Shown in pieces: positions 52,509 through 62,669 of a DNA stretch of 64,000 nt. The stretch is taken from the NCBI RefSeq assembly GCF_018502485.1, contig NZ_CP075546.1; one strand, written 5' to 3'. Position 1 is the stretch's first letter. Each line of letters starts with the position of its first letter. The notes under the pieces are model-generated. The model saw nothing but the letters and a program-made list of their open reading frames with translations, was not told the origin of the DNA and ran no database searches. The stretch is from Methanospirillum purgamenti. Lineage in GTDB: Archaea; Halobacteriota; Methanomicrobia; Methanomicrobiales; Methanospirillaceae. Both the position numbers and the translations under genes were made by a program.

Positions 52509-53583
52509 TAATAATGGAATAACATGGCGTTCAACAATCTTTTTTCCTGAAGGAAAATCAAACTCAGCTTCACCTCTAACAGAATTTCTGGTTCTTTTGA
52601 CCTCATTAAAACCTTCACCTGTTGAGGATAATATCCTAAAATCCTTCAGAACCATCGAGAGAACATGTGCCCGATCATATCCAGTCAATTTTAATAAAGG
52701 TTCATTTACATCTTCAATTCGAAGATCAGGGGTCCAAAGAAGGGTTGGATATGGGCTTTGTTGAAATAATGCAACCGCTAGTCGTTTTATTTTTAAATAA
52801 TCTTCATTAACCACACGGATCACCTTTTATAATAGTATATTTTGTACAATTTATATATAAAGTTATCATTATGTGCATATCAGTTTGTTGTTAATATTTG
52901 ATGATCAAATCTAATATCCATTTTGAAACACCTCAATATGGGTTAGATGATTAGCGACGACAAAAAAATTCATCATCTTAAGGACATATTAAATGGTCAT
53001 CCAAAAGGACTAACAGTATCAGAAATAGCAAAATTACTTGACCTTAATCGAGTTTCTACATCAAAATATCTTAACATCCTTCTTGCTTTAGGACAAGCTG
53101 AAATGAGAATTCACGGCCCCTCAAAAGTTTTTTATCCCTCACAAAGAGTCCCTATTTCAACAATGCTCAATTTCTCATCGTCACTTTTCTTAGTAATGAA
53201 TGATGAGTTATCAATTATTGGTGTTAATGATGCATTTCTTAATTGTTTCTCTTTAAAAAAAGAAACACTCATTGGGCATAGAATAGATTTCTCTCCCATT
53301 GGGAGTTATTTCACCCCAGAACTAATAAAAAACATAAAAAAATCATTAAATTCCTCAGAGATGAATTTTGAGGAAAAATGGAAGATATTTGGAAAGGAAA
53401 AATTTTTTAAAATAAAAATAATACCAACATCATTAGAGGATGGAAGTACAGGTGCTGCCTTAATTATTGATGATGTAACAGAATTGACGAAACATCGCTT
53501 ATATTTAGAGCAAATAGTTGAAGAACGCTCAAAAGAACTGACAATAATTAACGAAAAATTAAAAAATGAGATTGTAAATCATG

Positions 53584-53593
53584 AAATCACTTT
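53584..53593. repeat. Target-site duplication, left copy (second IS)
   Basis: AAATCACTTT occurs here and at 55349-55358, directly outside both ends of the second element. Confidence 0.9.
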
Positions 53594-55348
53594 CATCAAA
53601 GACAGCTTAAGTAGTTGAGAAGGGAGAACGTATATATTTTTCATCAAATCGTAACAAAAAATGTGTGAATAATTTATTTTCTCTTTCCGGCATTCCTTCT
53701 TTTAGGATCCCTGACAGCGCGAATGGTCTGTCTAACTATTTATTGACTTTTGAATTGAATAATAAACAGTACTATAACAAAAACACGATAAATTCAACTT
53801 TAAATGGAAATTTTTTACGATAGCCTTCGCTATGAAAAGCCATCCTATGCGTTATCAATAATTACGTGCGATTATTGAAAGGAAGAAAACTTCAACGAGA
53901 TTAATTCTCTATTTTGTCTGTTTTGAGCGAGTTGCCGCAATGATCTTTCGAGTTTGTGCCACCTTCTCTCTACAAAACAAATTCCAAAATATTGCTGATT
54001 CAGAATACTTAAAAATTCTAAACCTTTTTCAGCAAATATTTTAGACCAAAGTAGGGGAGTATACTTATCTTTCAAATTACTATCAGTTGATGAAATAATC
54101 CAACAATAAAGATCGCGACTAATGATAAAACGAAGCATAATGGAGTAAATATGAATATATGCTAAAGGGACATTTCCAAGTAACATTTTCCCCAAATCAT
54201 AGTCCATTTTCAGTTCTTTGAAAATGAGTTCAATCACCCATCGATATCGGTAAATTTCATAGATATCTTCAGGAGAGAATTCCTCATATGGTAGATTTGT
54301 CATGTATAATTGCCATTTTTTGGAAAGAGAATTCCAATGACAAATCACTCTAAATTCCTGAAAATGTTCTATTTTTTTCTCTTTTCTAATAAAGAAGGAA
54401 CATTTAAGATCATAAACTCCATTTTTTGAGATTTTCTCTAAAAAATCTCCTAATTTGATTCTTGTAAAGCAATTAATATCTACTATGGAAATGAAATCTG
54501 AAGGTGCAGAGATTATACTGCAAACTTCAGGAATCGCATTGGATTTTACACGACTAATAAAAAATCCTCCATGCTCCTGAATTTTCGCAAATGATTTCAG
54601 GGAATAATATCCTAAATCGTTTAAGAGAAGTGAATCCTTAACTTCTGGTCCAATATTTAGCATTTTAGAATCGTGGACTCTTTCTGATGTTATTGTTGTA
54701 CTTGTTACAGAATGAGAAATTGCACTGTATACTGCATGAATCTTTAACCCTGCAGAATTATTCCGGGAACGAGCAGCGGGATGTAATTCATAGAGTTTTT
54801 TACTTATGCGAATAATGCTGCTATCCTGTATTAAAATGTCTTTAAAACTCTGAACAGTTCCCTTTAAACGAGCGGGGGATTGAACAGCCATTTGTTCAAT
54901 ATAATGATCCAATAAGACTCTAAGAAAATCTACGAGTCTCATATTCATCCATTTTCTAAAACTCTGGTTTCTAATGGGTTTTTGATTCGAAGGACTATCA
55001 TTAAAGTCAACATATCTTCGATGTAATTCTTCCACAGATGGTAGTTGATGACAACTGATCCCAAAAATTAGAACGTAGACCAAATAGACAGGATCTAATT
55101 TCCTTTTTCGTTTTAAAAATCCTGTTTTGCGGGCGGTTCCTTCAATGTACTCATAGGTGAATTTGTCTGAAAACCATGATTTAAGGGTTTTTAGACCACC
55201 GCAAGAGAGAGTGTTCATATTCCGGAACAATCCCGAAGGGAGGGTCTACTAGTATATATAGGTGCCGATTTGAAGCATTAAATACAAAATTCTCAGTAAC
55301 ACTCAATTTTGAATACTATCTAACTCAAATCTAAAGCTGTCTTTGATG
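53594..55348 (-). mobile_element. IS4-family (ISH8-like) insertion sequence, 1755 bp
   Basis: The ends share a 15-bp perfect inverted repeat (CATCAAAGACAGCTT at 53594-53608 and its complement at 55334-55348), with partial match continuing to 18 bp. They are flanked by 10-bp direct repeats. The terminal sequence and transposase differ from the first element, so these are two different elements of the same family. About 280 bp between the left end and the transposase stop is non-coding. Confidence 0.92.
53872..55218 (-). CDS. IS4-family DDE transposase (second element)
   Basis: A transposase of 448 residues. Catalytic core residues are present: ILIQDSSIIRI for the first aspartate, LLLNDLGYYSL for the second and YRYRWVIELIFKELKMD for the Y(2)R(3)E(6)K signature. 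It shares only scattered identity with the other transposase. The frame opens at a TTG at 55230; the ATG at 55218 is the likelier start. No interruption is seen. Confidence 0.9.
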   Translation of the reverse strand: MNTLSCGGLKTLKSWFSDKFTYEYIEGTARKTGFLKRKRKLDPVYLVYVLIFGISCHQLPSVEELHRRYVDFNDSPSNQKPIRNQSFRKWMNMRLVDFLRVLLDHYIEQMAVQSPARLKGTVQSFKDILIQDSSIIRISKKLYELHPAARSRNNSAGLKIHAVYSAISHSVTSTTITSERVHDSKMLNIGPEVKDSLLLNDLGYYSLKSFAKIQEHGGFFISRVKSNAIPEVCSIISAPSDFISIVDINCFTRIKLGDFLEKISKNGVYDLKCSFFIRKEKKIEHFQEFRVICHWNSLSKKWQLYMTNLPYEEFSPEDIYEIYRYRWVIELIFKELKMDYDLGKMLLGNVPLAYIHIYSIMLRFIISRDLYCWIISSTDSNLKDKYTPLLWSKIFAEKGLEFLSILNQQYFGICFVERRWHKLERSLRQLAQNRQNRELISLKFSSFQ

Positions 55349-55358
55349 AAATCACTTT
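55349..55358. repeat. Target-site duplication, right copy (second IS)
   Basis: Second copy of AAATCACTTT, matching 53584-53593 exactly, next to the complementary inverted repeat end. Confidence 0.9.
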
Positions 55359-56317
55359 ATCAAAATTAAAAATTAGTGAGCAAAAGTATCGCGAATTAGT
55401 AGAAAACGCCAATTGTATGATTGTCAAACTTGATACATCAGGAAATATAATTTTTTTTAATGAATTTGCTCAACATTTTTTAGGTTTTAAAGATATTAAA
55501 ATAAATGAGAAAATTATTTTAAGCACTATCTATTCAAATACTGATTCAAATGAAAGAAATATTTCTGATTTTGTTAAAAATCTTCTGCATAACCCTGAAA
55601 AATATGACAATAATTTATCAGAAATTATTAAAAAAGATGGAGTCAGATGTTGGATTGCATGGACTAATAAATTATTACTAGATTCTCAAGGAAAGATCAC
55701 AGGAATCTTATCTATCGGACATGATATCACAGATCAAAAGATTGTTGAAGAGAAATTACTTGCTATCATAAATTTTTTACCTGATGCTACCTTTGTTATC
55801 GATATTGAGGGAAAGGTGATAGCTTGGAATTACGCAATTGAAGAGATAACTGGAGTAAAAGCAGAAAATATCATTGGAATGGGTAATTATGAGTACTCTC
55901 TAGCATTATATAACAAACGGGAACCAATTTTCATTGATTATGCTTTGAGACCAGATTTAGATATTTCTAACAGATATACTAATTACAAACAAGAAGGAAA
56001 CTCAATAATTGGTGAAACATACAATACCTTTCTAAATCCTAATGGTATTTATCTATGGGGAAAAGCATCTTCATTATTCGATGCGAATGGAAATATTATT
56101 GGGGCGATTGAATCATTTCGAGATATTACTCACCTTAAAAATGAGAAACCGTGAATAAAAAGGAATCTATTAATCAAGTGTTCTAAAAACTGATAAAATC
56201 TTGAATAAAATTGTATTGTCTAAATATCGATTATTTCTCATTTTTGGAAAAGAACATGAACTACGAATCGATTCACGGTAGTATTTAAAAAAGAATAGAA
56301 AGGAAATAAGGTTAACC

Positions 56318-58909
56318 TTATTTATTCCGGAAAAGTAATTTTCCACCCTGTTCATCAATCACAATCTCCTGCTCTTTTGTTACTGTACCGGCCAGGATCA
56401 TTTTCGATAATTCATTGAGAAGATTCTTCTGGATAACCCGCTTGATTGGCCGTGCTCCAAACTGGGGATCAAACCCGAGATGAGCAATGTGACTGATTGC
56501 ATTATCAGTTACAGTAAACCTAACATCATTCTTTTCAAGCATTCTGCGAACAATATCAAGTTGCAAACTGACGACAGTCCGAATCTCATCCATGGACAGC
56601 GGCCGGAACATGATAACTTCATCTATACGGTTCAGGAACTCTGGACGAATCGTCTTTTTCAGGAGGTCGAAAACCAACTCTTTGGTTCGATCAAATACTT
56701 CATCACGGTTCGTATCTGTAACATGTTCCAGATTTTCCTGGATGATATGTGACCCAATATTCGAGGTCATGATGATAATGGTATTTTTAAAGTCCACCGT
56801 GCGACCCTTATTATCAGTCAGACGACCATCATCAAGTACCTGAAGTAGTATATTAAAGACATCCGGATGAGCCTTTTCAATTTCATCCAATAATACAACT
56901 GAATATGGTTTTCTCCTGACTGCTTCAGTTAATTGGCCTGATTCTTCATATCCAATATAACCTGGAGGAGCACCGACAAGTCTGGAGACCGTGTGTCGCT
57001 CCTGGTATTCAGACATGTCAATTCTGACCATGTTGTTCTCATTGTTGAACAAGAACTCTGCAAGAGCTTTTGCGAGTTCGGTCTTCCCTACCCCTGTGGT
57101 TCCCAGGAATATAAATGAACCAATCGGACGCTTTGAGTCTGAAAGCCCAGCTCGGCTCCGGCGGATAGCATCAGAGACTGCATGAATTGCCTCATCTTGC
57201 CCAACGACTCTCTTGTGAAGTTCCTCTTCAAGGCTTAGGAGTTTTTGTTTTTCGCTTTGAAGCATTCTGCTTACTGGAATTCCTGTCCATCGGGAGACAA
57301 CTTCAGCGATCTCTTCTGCATCCACCTCCTCGTTTACCATGGCAGAATCTTTTTGCAGGTCGGTGAGTTGACCTTTCAATCCCTCAATGATCTTTTCTTT
57401 TTCCGGGATCCTACCATACCTGATCTCCGCTACTTTTCCTAAATCGCCAGTTCGATTTGCACTGTCTGCTTCAAATTTTAAATCCTCAATCTCATTCTTT
57501 CTGAGTTGTATCTGCTCAACGATGTCTTTTTCTGATTGCCATTTTGCCTTCAGCCGGTTTCGTTCTTCGGTGAGGTTTCCTATCTCCTCGTTCAGGGAAT
57601 CCAGCTTGACCTGATCCTTCTCCCGTTTTATTGCTTCCCGTTCAATTTCCAGTTGACGAATCCGACGCTCAATAATCTCAAGTTCCTCTGGAACAGAGTT
57701 AATTTCAAGCCGAAGTTTTGAAGCTGCTTCATCAATCAGATCTATCGCCTTATCTGGTAGGAACCGGTCAGAAATGTATCGTTGGGATAATTCAACAGCG
57801 GCAATGATAGCTTCATCCTTAATCCTGACATGGTGATGAGTTTCATACTTCTCCTTGATACCTCGAAGGATAGAAATCGCATCAAGAGTGTCAGGTTCAT
57901 TCACCATAACCGGCTGGAACCGTCGTTCAAGAGCTTTATCCTTCTCGAAATATTTCTGGTATTCCTTTAAAGTTGTTGCACCGATAACATGCAATTCTCC
58001 CCTGGAAAGAGCTGGCTTTAAGATATTTGCTGCATCCATTGCTCCTTCACTTGCCCCAGCCCCGACAAGGGTATGAATTTCATCTATGAAGAGTATGATC
58101 TCCCCGTCCGATGAGACAACTTCTTTTACAACACTTTTCAGGCGCTCTTCAAATTCCCCTTTGTATTTTGCTCCGGCTATAAGAGCACCCATGTCTAGTG
58201 AAAAGATCTGTTTGGTTTTGAGATTGTCTGGAACATCTCCATCGATTATACGATGTGCAAGACCTTCTGCTATAGCAGTTTTCCCAACTCCTGGTTCTCC
58301 GATCAGAATCGGATTATTCTTTGTCCTGCGGGAAAGAATCTGCAAAACCCTCCGGATCTCGTCATCCCTGCCAATGACCGGATCTAACTTGCCGGAGAAT
58401 GCTAGTTCATTCAGATTTCTGGCAAACTGGTTTAAAGCATTATATGTCTCTTCAGCAGTCTGACTGCTCACTGTGGAACCTTTCCGGAGTTGTCTTATTG
58501 CGGTCTTCAGATCTTTTTCAGATACTCCGTTTTCTTTGAGAAGTCGGGCAGTAGATTCATTTACAGAGAGAATTCCAAGTAGTAGATGCTCGATGGATAC
58601 AAATTCATCTTTAAATTCCTGGGCAATAGCGCTTGCCTTTTGGAGAACTTTCGTCATATCATGAGACAGATATGGCTCACCCCCTGTGATCTTTGGCAAT
58701 GCATCAATATTCCTATCCAGAACCTGACTAAACCGATCCAGATTTACATTGAGTTTTTTAAGCAGGTACGGGATGACATTTTCATCCACGATTAGCATCC
58801 CCTTAAGCAGATGCCCAGGCTCGATAGCTTGGTTCTGTTTTCCTGCGGCAATTTCCATTGCTTTCTGGATTGCTTCCTGCGATTTAAGGGTAAAATTGTT
58901 GAAATTCAT
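56318..58909 (-). CDS. clpB: ClpB disaggregase
   Basis: An 863-residue AAA+ chaperone that pulls proteins out of aggregates, normally with DnaK. An N-terminal Clp repeat domain (1-145) is followed by a first ATPase with Walker A GEPGVGKTA (about 200). A coiled-coil middle domain follows (about 395-520, rich in E/K/R). The second ATPase has Walker A GTTGVGKTE (about 600) and a C-terminal sensor 2 GARPIKRVIQ. All motifs are intact. The frame opens at 58921, but the ATG at 58909 fits family N-termini. ClpB is patchy in archaea and usually bacterial in origin. Confidence 0.95.
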   Translation of the reverse strand: MNFNNFTLKSQEAIQKAMEIAAGKQNQAIEPGHLLKGMLIVDENVIPYLLKKLNVNLDRFSQVLDRNIDALPKITGGEPYLSHDMTKVLQKASAIAQEFKDEFVSIEHLLLGILSVNESTARLLKENGVSEKDLKTAIRQLRKGSTVSSQTAEETYNALNQFARNLNELAFSGKLDPVIGRDDEIRRVLQILSRRTKNNPILIGEPGVGKTAIAEGLAHRIIDGDVPDNLKTKQIFSLDMGALIAGAKYKGEFEERLKSVVKEVVSSDGEIILFIDEIHTLVGAGASEGAMDAANILKPALSRGELHVIGATTLKEYQKYFEKDKALERRFQPVMVNEPDTLDAISILRGIKEKYETHHHVRIKDEAIIAAVELSQRYISDRFLPDKAIDLIDEAASKLRLEINSVPEELEIIERRIRQLEIEREAIKREKDQVKLDSLNEEIGNLTEERNRLKAKWQSEKDIVEQIQLRKNEIEDLKFEADSANRTGDLGKVAEIRYGRIPEKEKIIEGLKGQLTDLQKDSAMVNEEVDAEEIAEVVSRWTGIPVSRMLQSEKQKLLSLEEELHKRVVGQDEAIHAVSDAIRRSRAGLSDSKRPIGSFIFLGTTGVGKTELAKALAEFLFNNENNMVRIDMSEYQERHTVSRLVGAPPGYIGYEESGQLTEAVRRKPYSVVLLDEIEKAHPDVFNILLQVLDDGRLTDNKGRTVDFKNTIIIMTSNIGSHIIQENLEHVTDTNRDEVFDRTKELVFDLLKKTIRPEFLNRIDEVIMFRPLSMDEIRTVVSLQLDIVRRMLEKNDVRFTVTDNAISHIAHLGFDPQFGARPIKRVIQKNLLNELSKMILAGTVTKEQEIVIDEQGGKLLFRNK

Positions 58910-59225
58910 AATAATGATCACTTTGTTATTGATTTGTAATTCTATATATATTTATCGTAAGGTATGAGGAAAATAAATTCGTTGATTATTGGTGTATTTG
59001 TGTGATAATTACTATTTTGTGAGGAATAAGCCATATTTTAGAAGTAAGCAGAGATACCGTCCTTCTGGAAAATATGAAACATAATTTTGCCAGAGTTTTT
59101 TTCGGTGAATATACCAAATTGGAAGTCATATTTCAAAGATGAGATAATGACCCAACAATATATTTCAAATTGACTTGAACATATCAATTCAGAAATTATA
59201 AGGGCTTATATTATAATCACTCTAT
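58910..59225. other. Divergent promoter region between clpB and the binding-protein gene
   Basis: A 316-bp A/T-rich gap with no gene. It contains the clpB TATA box (58943-58953) and, near the plus-strand gene, ATTATA-like elements around 59190-59215. No heat-shock operator such as CIRCE was recognised. Confidence 0.4.
58943..58953 (-). promoter_or_regulatory. clpB: TATA box of clpB
   Basis: Read on the minus strand the element is AAATATATATA, about 34-44 bases before the ATG at 58909. That is the expected position for a start of transcription near 58923 and a leader of about 14 bases. Confidence 0.5.
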
Positions 59226-60506
59226 ATGATCCATGCGAGAAAAGCCATCCTCATTTCCGGAGTATTCTATATTCTGATATGCTTCATAATTATGACAACC
59301 TCTGTTTATGCAGAAAATTCTCATATCGGGGGTAACAGACAGATCACCCTCTATGGGATGTACCCAACATCAGGAGATCTCAAAACAACTGGTGATGGAT
59401 CTCTTGCTGCCTTTGACCTTGCAGTCTCTGATTTCAATACATACCTCAAATCAATCGGATCAGATATCCAAATTGTTCCAAATGTTCTCGAAATCACCTC
59501 TGAAACGGATTCTGCTGTTGAAAAAGTGATAAAACTTGGTAATTCCGGGGCAACAGCAATATTAACGTATTTATCGGATGACCAGGCTGAGGCAATAAAA
59601 GAATATTGTATATCTCATGGCATTTTACTCCTTGCAACCGGCGTTACCTCTCCCATCCATGCAGATCCACATGATAATCTCATTCGATTTAATCCTGATG
59701 ACACGCTGCAGGGAAAAGTTACATCACAATTTTTTTCGGATAAAGGATTTACACGAATTGTACCTATTGTCCGGGATGATCACCACGGAGGGAGTCTCAT
59801 GAATGCTGTATCTCAAAGTCTGGGAGAAGATGTTTCAATAGAGAAAGAGATTTGGTATAGCCCGGATACGACAGATTTTACCCCGGTTATCTCACAACTT
59901 GACCAAAAAATTGGAACTCTGCTAAAAACATTAAAACCTGAAAAAATTGCGATATATGCTGTCACCTCCCGTGAACTGCAGGATATCATGGCTGGAGCTG
60001 ACACCCTTCAGTATATGAATCTGACAAAAGTGTCATGGATTGGATGCGATTCTAACGCCTTGCTTCCGGAACTTACTGGCCTGTCAAAGCCTGCAGAATA
60101 TGCATATGCCAGAAATTTTACTGCAATTGACTTTGGATCTGACATTTATGCAAAACAAAATCCAACGTACCTGACCCTTGTTTCCAGAACTGCAGGGAAG
60201 AATCCTGATGGATTTGCTCTTGCAACATATGACTCAGTCTGGATAGTTCTGAAAACCCTAGTAATGGGTGGTGCATCAGACAGCCATTCGACAGAGACAG
60301 CAGTTCTTCCTATTGCTGAGCAGCACTATGGCCTTTCTGGTTTATACCAGATGAATAAAAGCGGAGACCGGATAACCGGAACATATGATATCATGACTCT
60401 GGTGAAGGATCAAAACGGGATTAGATGGGAAGTAACATCCTATGCTGAAGTAGGGAAGGGAAGTACAGGTACCAATTCTATAACTATGATACCCGTTTTG
60501 CGATAA
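59226..60506 (+). CDS. ABC-type substrate-binding protein (Leu/Ile/Val-binding fold)
   Basis: A 426-residue exported ligand-binding protein. An N-terminal hydrophobic segment (AILISGVFYILICFIIMTT) is followed by a type I periplasmic-binding fold beginning ITLYGMYPTSGDLKTTGDGS, and later FNPDDTLQGKVTSQFFSDKG and FALATYDSVWIVLKTLVMGG. No lipobox cysteine is seen, so it may stay anchored by its N-terminal helix. No permease or ATPase genes lie nearby. It resembles the protein at 61139 in fold and layout. It may supply a transporter encoded elsewhere or act as a sensor component. Confidence 0.8.
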   Translation: MIHARKAILISGVFYILICFIIMTTSVYAENSHIGGNRQITLYGMYPTSGDLKTTGDGSLAAFDLAVSDFNTYLKSIGSDIQIVPNVLEITSETDSAVEKVIKLGNSGATAILTYLSDDQAEAIKEYCISHGILLLATGVTSPIHADPHDNLIRFNPDDTLQGKVTSQFFSDKGFTRIVPIVRDDHHGGSLMNAVSQSLGEDVSIEKEIWYSPDTTDFTPVISQLDQKIGTLLKTLKPEKIAIYAVTSRELQDIMAGADTLQYMNLTKVSWIGCDSNALLPELTGLSKPAEYAYARNFTAIDFGSDIYAKQNPTYLTLVSRTAGKNPDGFALATYDSVWIVLKTLVMGGASDSHSTETAVLPIAEQHYGLSGLYQMNKSGDRITGTYDIMTLVKDQNGIRWEVTSYAEVGKGSTGTNSITMIPVLR

Positions 60507-60541
60507 AAAAATCCATTACTCATGGCTACCAATCAGAGTAT

Positions 60542-60982
60542 ATGGCACTCACAATCGAAGATAAAGCAGGAATAATAAGGACCATGGACCAATATGCTCA
60601 TTCTTACAAAAATAAGGATATTGAAACATTATCTGCGATTTTTTCTCAGAATATATCTGGATTTGGCAGCGGACCAGATGAGATAATCAGGACGCATGAT
60701 GATTTTATCCAGCATATAAAGCGTGATATGACCCAGGCGACAATACATTCGGTTGAATTTACAGATCGCAGGATTTTTGGTGATGGTATGATTGCATGGG
60801 TCACTTCACAATCTACGATGACATACACAGTAGATGGTTCAACAACACAGACAATCCATGGAAGGTCAACGATGGTTCTTCGGAACACAGGGAACGGCTT
60901 TATTATTGAACAGATCCATTTCTCCTTGCCCTGCGGAGAGCAATCTAATGGGCAGTCGTTTCCGAACTCATCAATCTCTTAA
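60542..60982 (+). CDS. SnoaL/NTF2-like small protein
   Basis: A 146-residue protein of the NTF2-like cone fold. It starts with a helix IRTMDQYAHSYKNKDIETLSAIF, has HDDFIQHIKRDM and ends in beta strands IHGRSTMVLRNTG and FIIEQIHFSLPC. These are typical of the SnoaL-like group, which includes enzymes and ligand-binding proteins. No catalytic residues can be assigned. It is 35 bp after the binding-protein gene, so probably co-transcribed. Confidence 0.75.
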   Translation: MALTIEDKAGIIRTMDQYAHSYKNKDIETLSAIFSQNISGFGSGPDEIIRTHDDFIQHIKRDMTQATIHSVEFTDRRIFGDGMIAWVTSQSTMTYTVDGSTTQTIHGRSTMVLRNTGNGFIIEQIHFSLPCGEQSNGQSFPNSSIS

Positions 60983-61138
60983 TTTTGTATGATTGAACAG
61001 CAGTTCACAGAGAATTAAACGATAATACTATAGAATATTCCTGGTGACATTGAAAATTCATTAAAAAATAGTCATAATGTATTCTGGATCCTGTCATGAT
61101 TGAATCTCTATTACATGCCTTACTTCTAAAAATAATAA

Positions 61139-62449
61139 TTATTTGGTAACTTCTACATCCCCATATTGTTTCATAAAGATATTATCAGTATCAGTAAGGG
61201 GGACAAGGGTATTTGACTCATCCAGAAACATTGATACAGGGATCCAAGAATATGTTCCATCTGCATTTTTCATGATCTGGTAAAAGAAATAATCCCCGAA
61301 TTGTCTGTCTCCCCGAGTATTTAACTTCAACCATCCAGTTGCCCCATAAGATAATTTCCCATAACTATCAGCAATAAAAAGCATTTCGTCAAGTGTTGAA
61401 GGTTTACTCTGCATGATCCATGCTGCCATCAATGTCTGATCATACGGGAGTATCTCATAGATACTTGGTTTATGCCCATCCCCTGCCTCTTTTACGACAT
61501 CATACACTCGCCAGTAATCAGTTCCCTCAGGTTGAATAATATTAAATGAAAAGGCGGTGAATTCGGTATCCGCTGCAAATCTGGCTGCCGTTTCATTCAT
61601 TAGAATTGCAGGATTTAATGCGATAGAATCTGTTCCTTGCCAACGAACTTTATACAAATTCGGATACTGGGAAGCCTGGGCCAGGATATCAGAAATTTCA
61701 TCAAAAGATATCGTAAGGATTACAACATTTTTCTCACCATATTCTTCAATAAGCGGAGTTACCAAAGTGTCAAGTTCATTAAGGATTTTCGAAAAATCAC
61801 GGATTTGTGGAGAGTATAATAACGTTTCAGTGACATTTCCATTCAATGAGTTCTTTTCCACATTATTATCTTGGAGTGGTGCAACAAAAGATTTTGACTT
61901 CATCAAATCTGAAAGGGTTCCACCATAAACATCATTTCTCGCCAGGATAATCCCTTTCATTGGATTACTATCAGACGTGAGTGTATTAAAGGCAACCAGA
62001 CTTTTATAAAGATGAGCATCACTTGGTGCGAGTCTGATGACTGGATCTCCTGGTTTTGAAAGTTCTACAGATGTCGAGGAACTAACAGAAAGGATATTCT
62101 TTTCGTTCAGCACCGGGAGAATTCCGACAACTTCTTCTGAAGTATATGGTCCAACAATTACCTCTACTCCCTGAGCTGACAGTTCTTCTGCTCCGTTGAA
62201 AGCACCCTCTTTTGTTCCGTTAACAAAGACTTTTGTAACAATGGTGGTTGTATTTATCCCGGCATTTTTAAAACTGTCATTTAGATCGCTGATAGCCAGA
62301 TCAATCGCTGCCTCTATCCCTTTAGCATACGAGGCACTTTCTCCATTATCAGCAATAATTGCCCCGATATGGATCTCATTTTCTCCGGAGACCAATCCAA
62401 AACATGAGAAAAGAATAATAACCAATAGGATGATTGAAAATTTGCTCAT
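61139..62449 (-). CDS. ABC-type substrate-binding protein (branched-chain amino acid type)
   Basis: A 436-residue exported protein. The signal peptide SKFSIILLVIILFSCFGLVSG is followed by a type I binding fold: IHIGAIIADNGESASYAKGI, then EVIVGPYTSEEVVGILPVLNE, and RLAPSDAHLYKSLVAFN. It is the classical Leu/Ile/Val-receptor pattern. As with the protein at 59226, no ABC permease or ATPase is nearby. It lies 220 bp downstream of the kinase gene at the right edge, on the same strand. The frame is open to 62458; the ATG at 62449 gives the cleaner signal peptide. Confidence 0.83.
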   Translation of the reverse strand: MSKFSIILLVIILFSCFGLVSGENEIHIGAIIADNGESASYAKGIEAAIDLAISDLNDSFKNAGINTTTIVTKVFVNGTKEGAFNGAEELSAQGVEVIVGPYTSEEVVGILPVLNEKNILSVSSSTSVELSKPGDPVIRLAPSDAHLYKSLVAFNTLTSDSNPMKGIILARNDVYGGTLSDLMKSKSFVAPLQDNNVEKNSLNGNVTETLLYSPQIRDFSKILNELDTLVTPLIEEYGEKNVVILTISFDEISDILAQASQYPNLYKVRWQGTDSIALNPAILMNETAARFAADTEFTAFSFNIIQPEGTDYWRVYDVVKEAGDGHKPSIYEILPYDQTLMAAWIMQSKPSTLDEMLFIADSYGKLSYGATGWLKLNTRGDRQFGDYFFYQIMKNADGTYSWIPVSMFLDESNTLVPLTDTDNIFMKQYGDVEVTK

Positions 62450-62669
62450 AAAATACACCTAAAATTTAATCCATGTACGAGTGATCCCGGCAGATAAGAA
62501 TTTGTTTCTCCCAATCCTTCTCGAAGGTACATGATATGGTATGTGTTTGTGTTATGTGATTAGTATTGTTATATTAGATTTTCTCTATTGATCCAATATA
62601 AAGAAATATGCCATAAAAAAGAACAATTTCTGAAATTTGACAAATATTGGCATTTTTATTCGTTCAAGA

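Larger units (their letters stand above)
49599..52823 (-). pseudogene. PAS-methyl-accepting chemotaxis protein gene split by an IS element
   Basis: The two halves are 52823-52499 (PAS start: LAVALFQQSPYPTLLWTPDL, GYDRAHVLSMVLKDFRI, HVIPLLDNS) and 50816-49599. Deleting 50817-52498 and one copy of the 10-bp target repeat joins LLDNS to GEIENILTIYRD in the same frame. This gives a 510-residue soluble receptor with an N-terminal PAS sensor and a methyl-accepting output domain. The insertion truncates the N-terminal piece after four foreign codons (AYVI plus G, then stop). The gene was the first of an operon with cheW. Confidence 0.88.
52947..56154 (+). pseudogene. HTH-PAS regulator gene split by an IS element
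   Basis: The two parts are 52947-53593 and 55359-56154. Deleting 53594-55348 and one 10-bp repeat joins VNHEIT to LSKLKISEQKYRELVENAN in frame, giving a 480-residue protein. It has a winged HTH (residues 1-65, VSEIAKLLDLNRVSTSKYLN), a PAS domain (about 75-190), a coiled coil, a second PAS (about 225-335) and a third PAS beginning INFLPDATFVIDIEGKV. It has no kinase. It is divergent from the split methyl-accepting gene across 123 bp. The two fragments remain open (223 and 245 codons), so short products could still form. Confidence 0.88.

Noticed and set aside
52482..52823. A free-standing small PAS protein.
   Set aside because: Its last codons are IS sequence; it is the 5' part of the split methyl-accepting protein gene.
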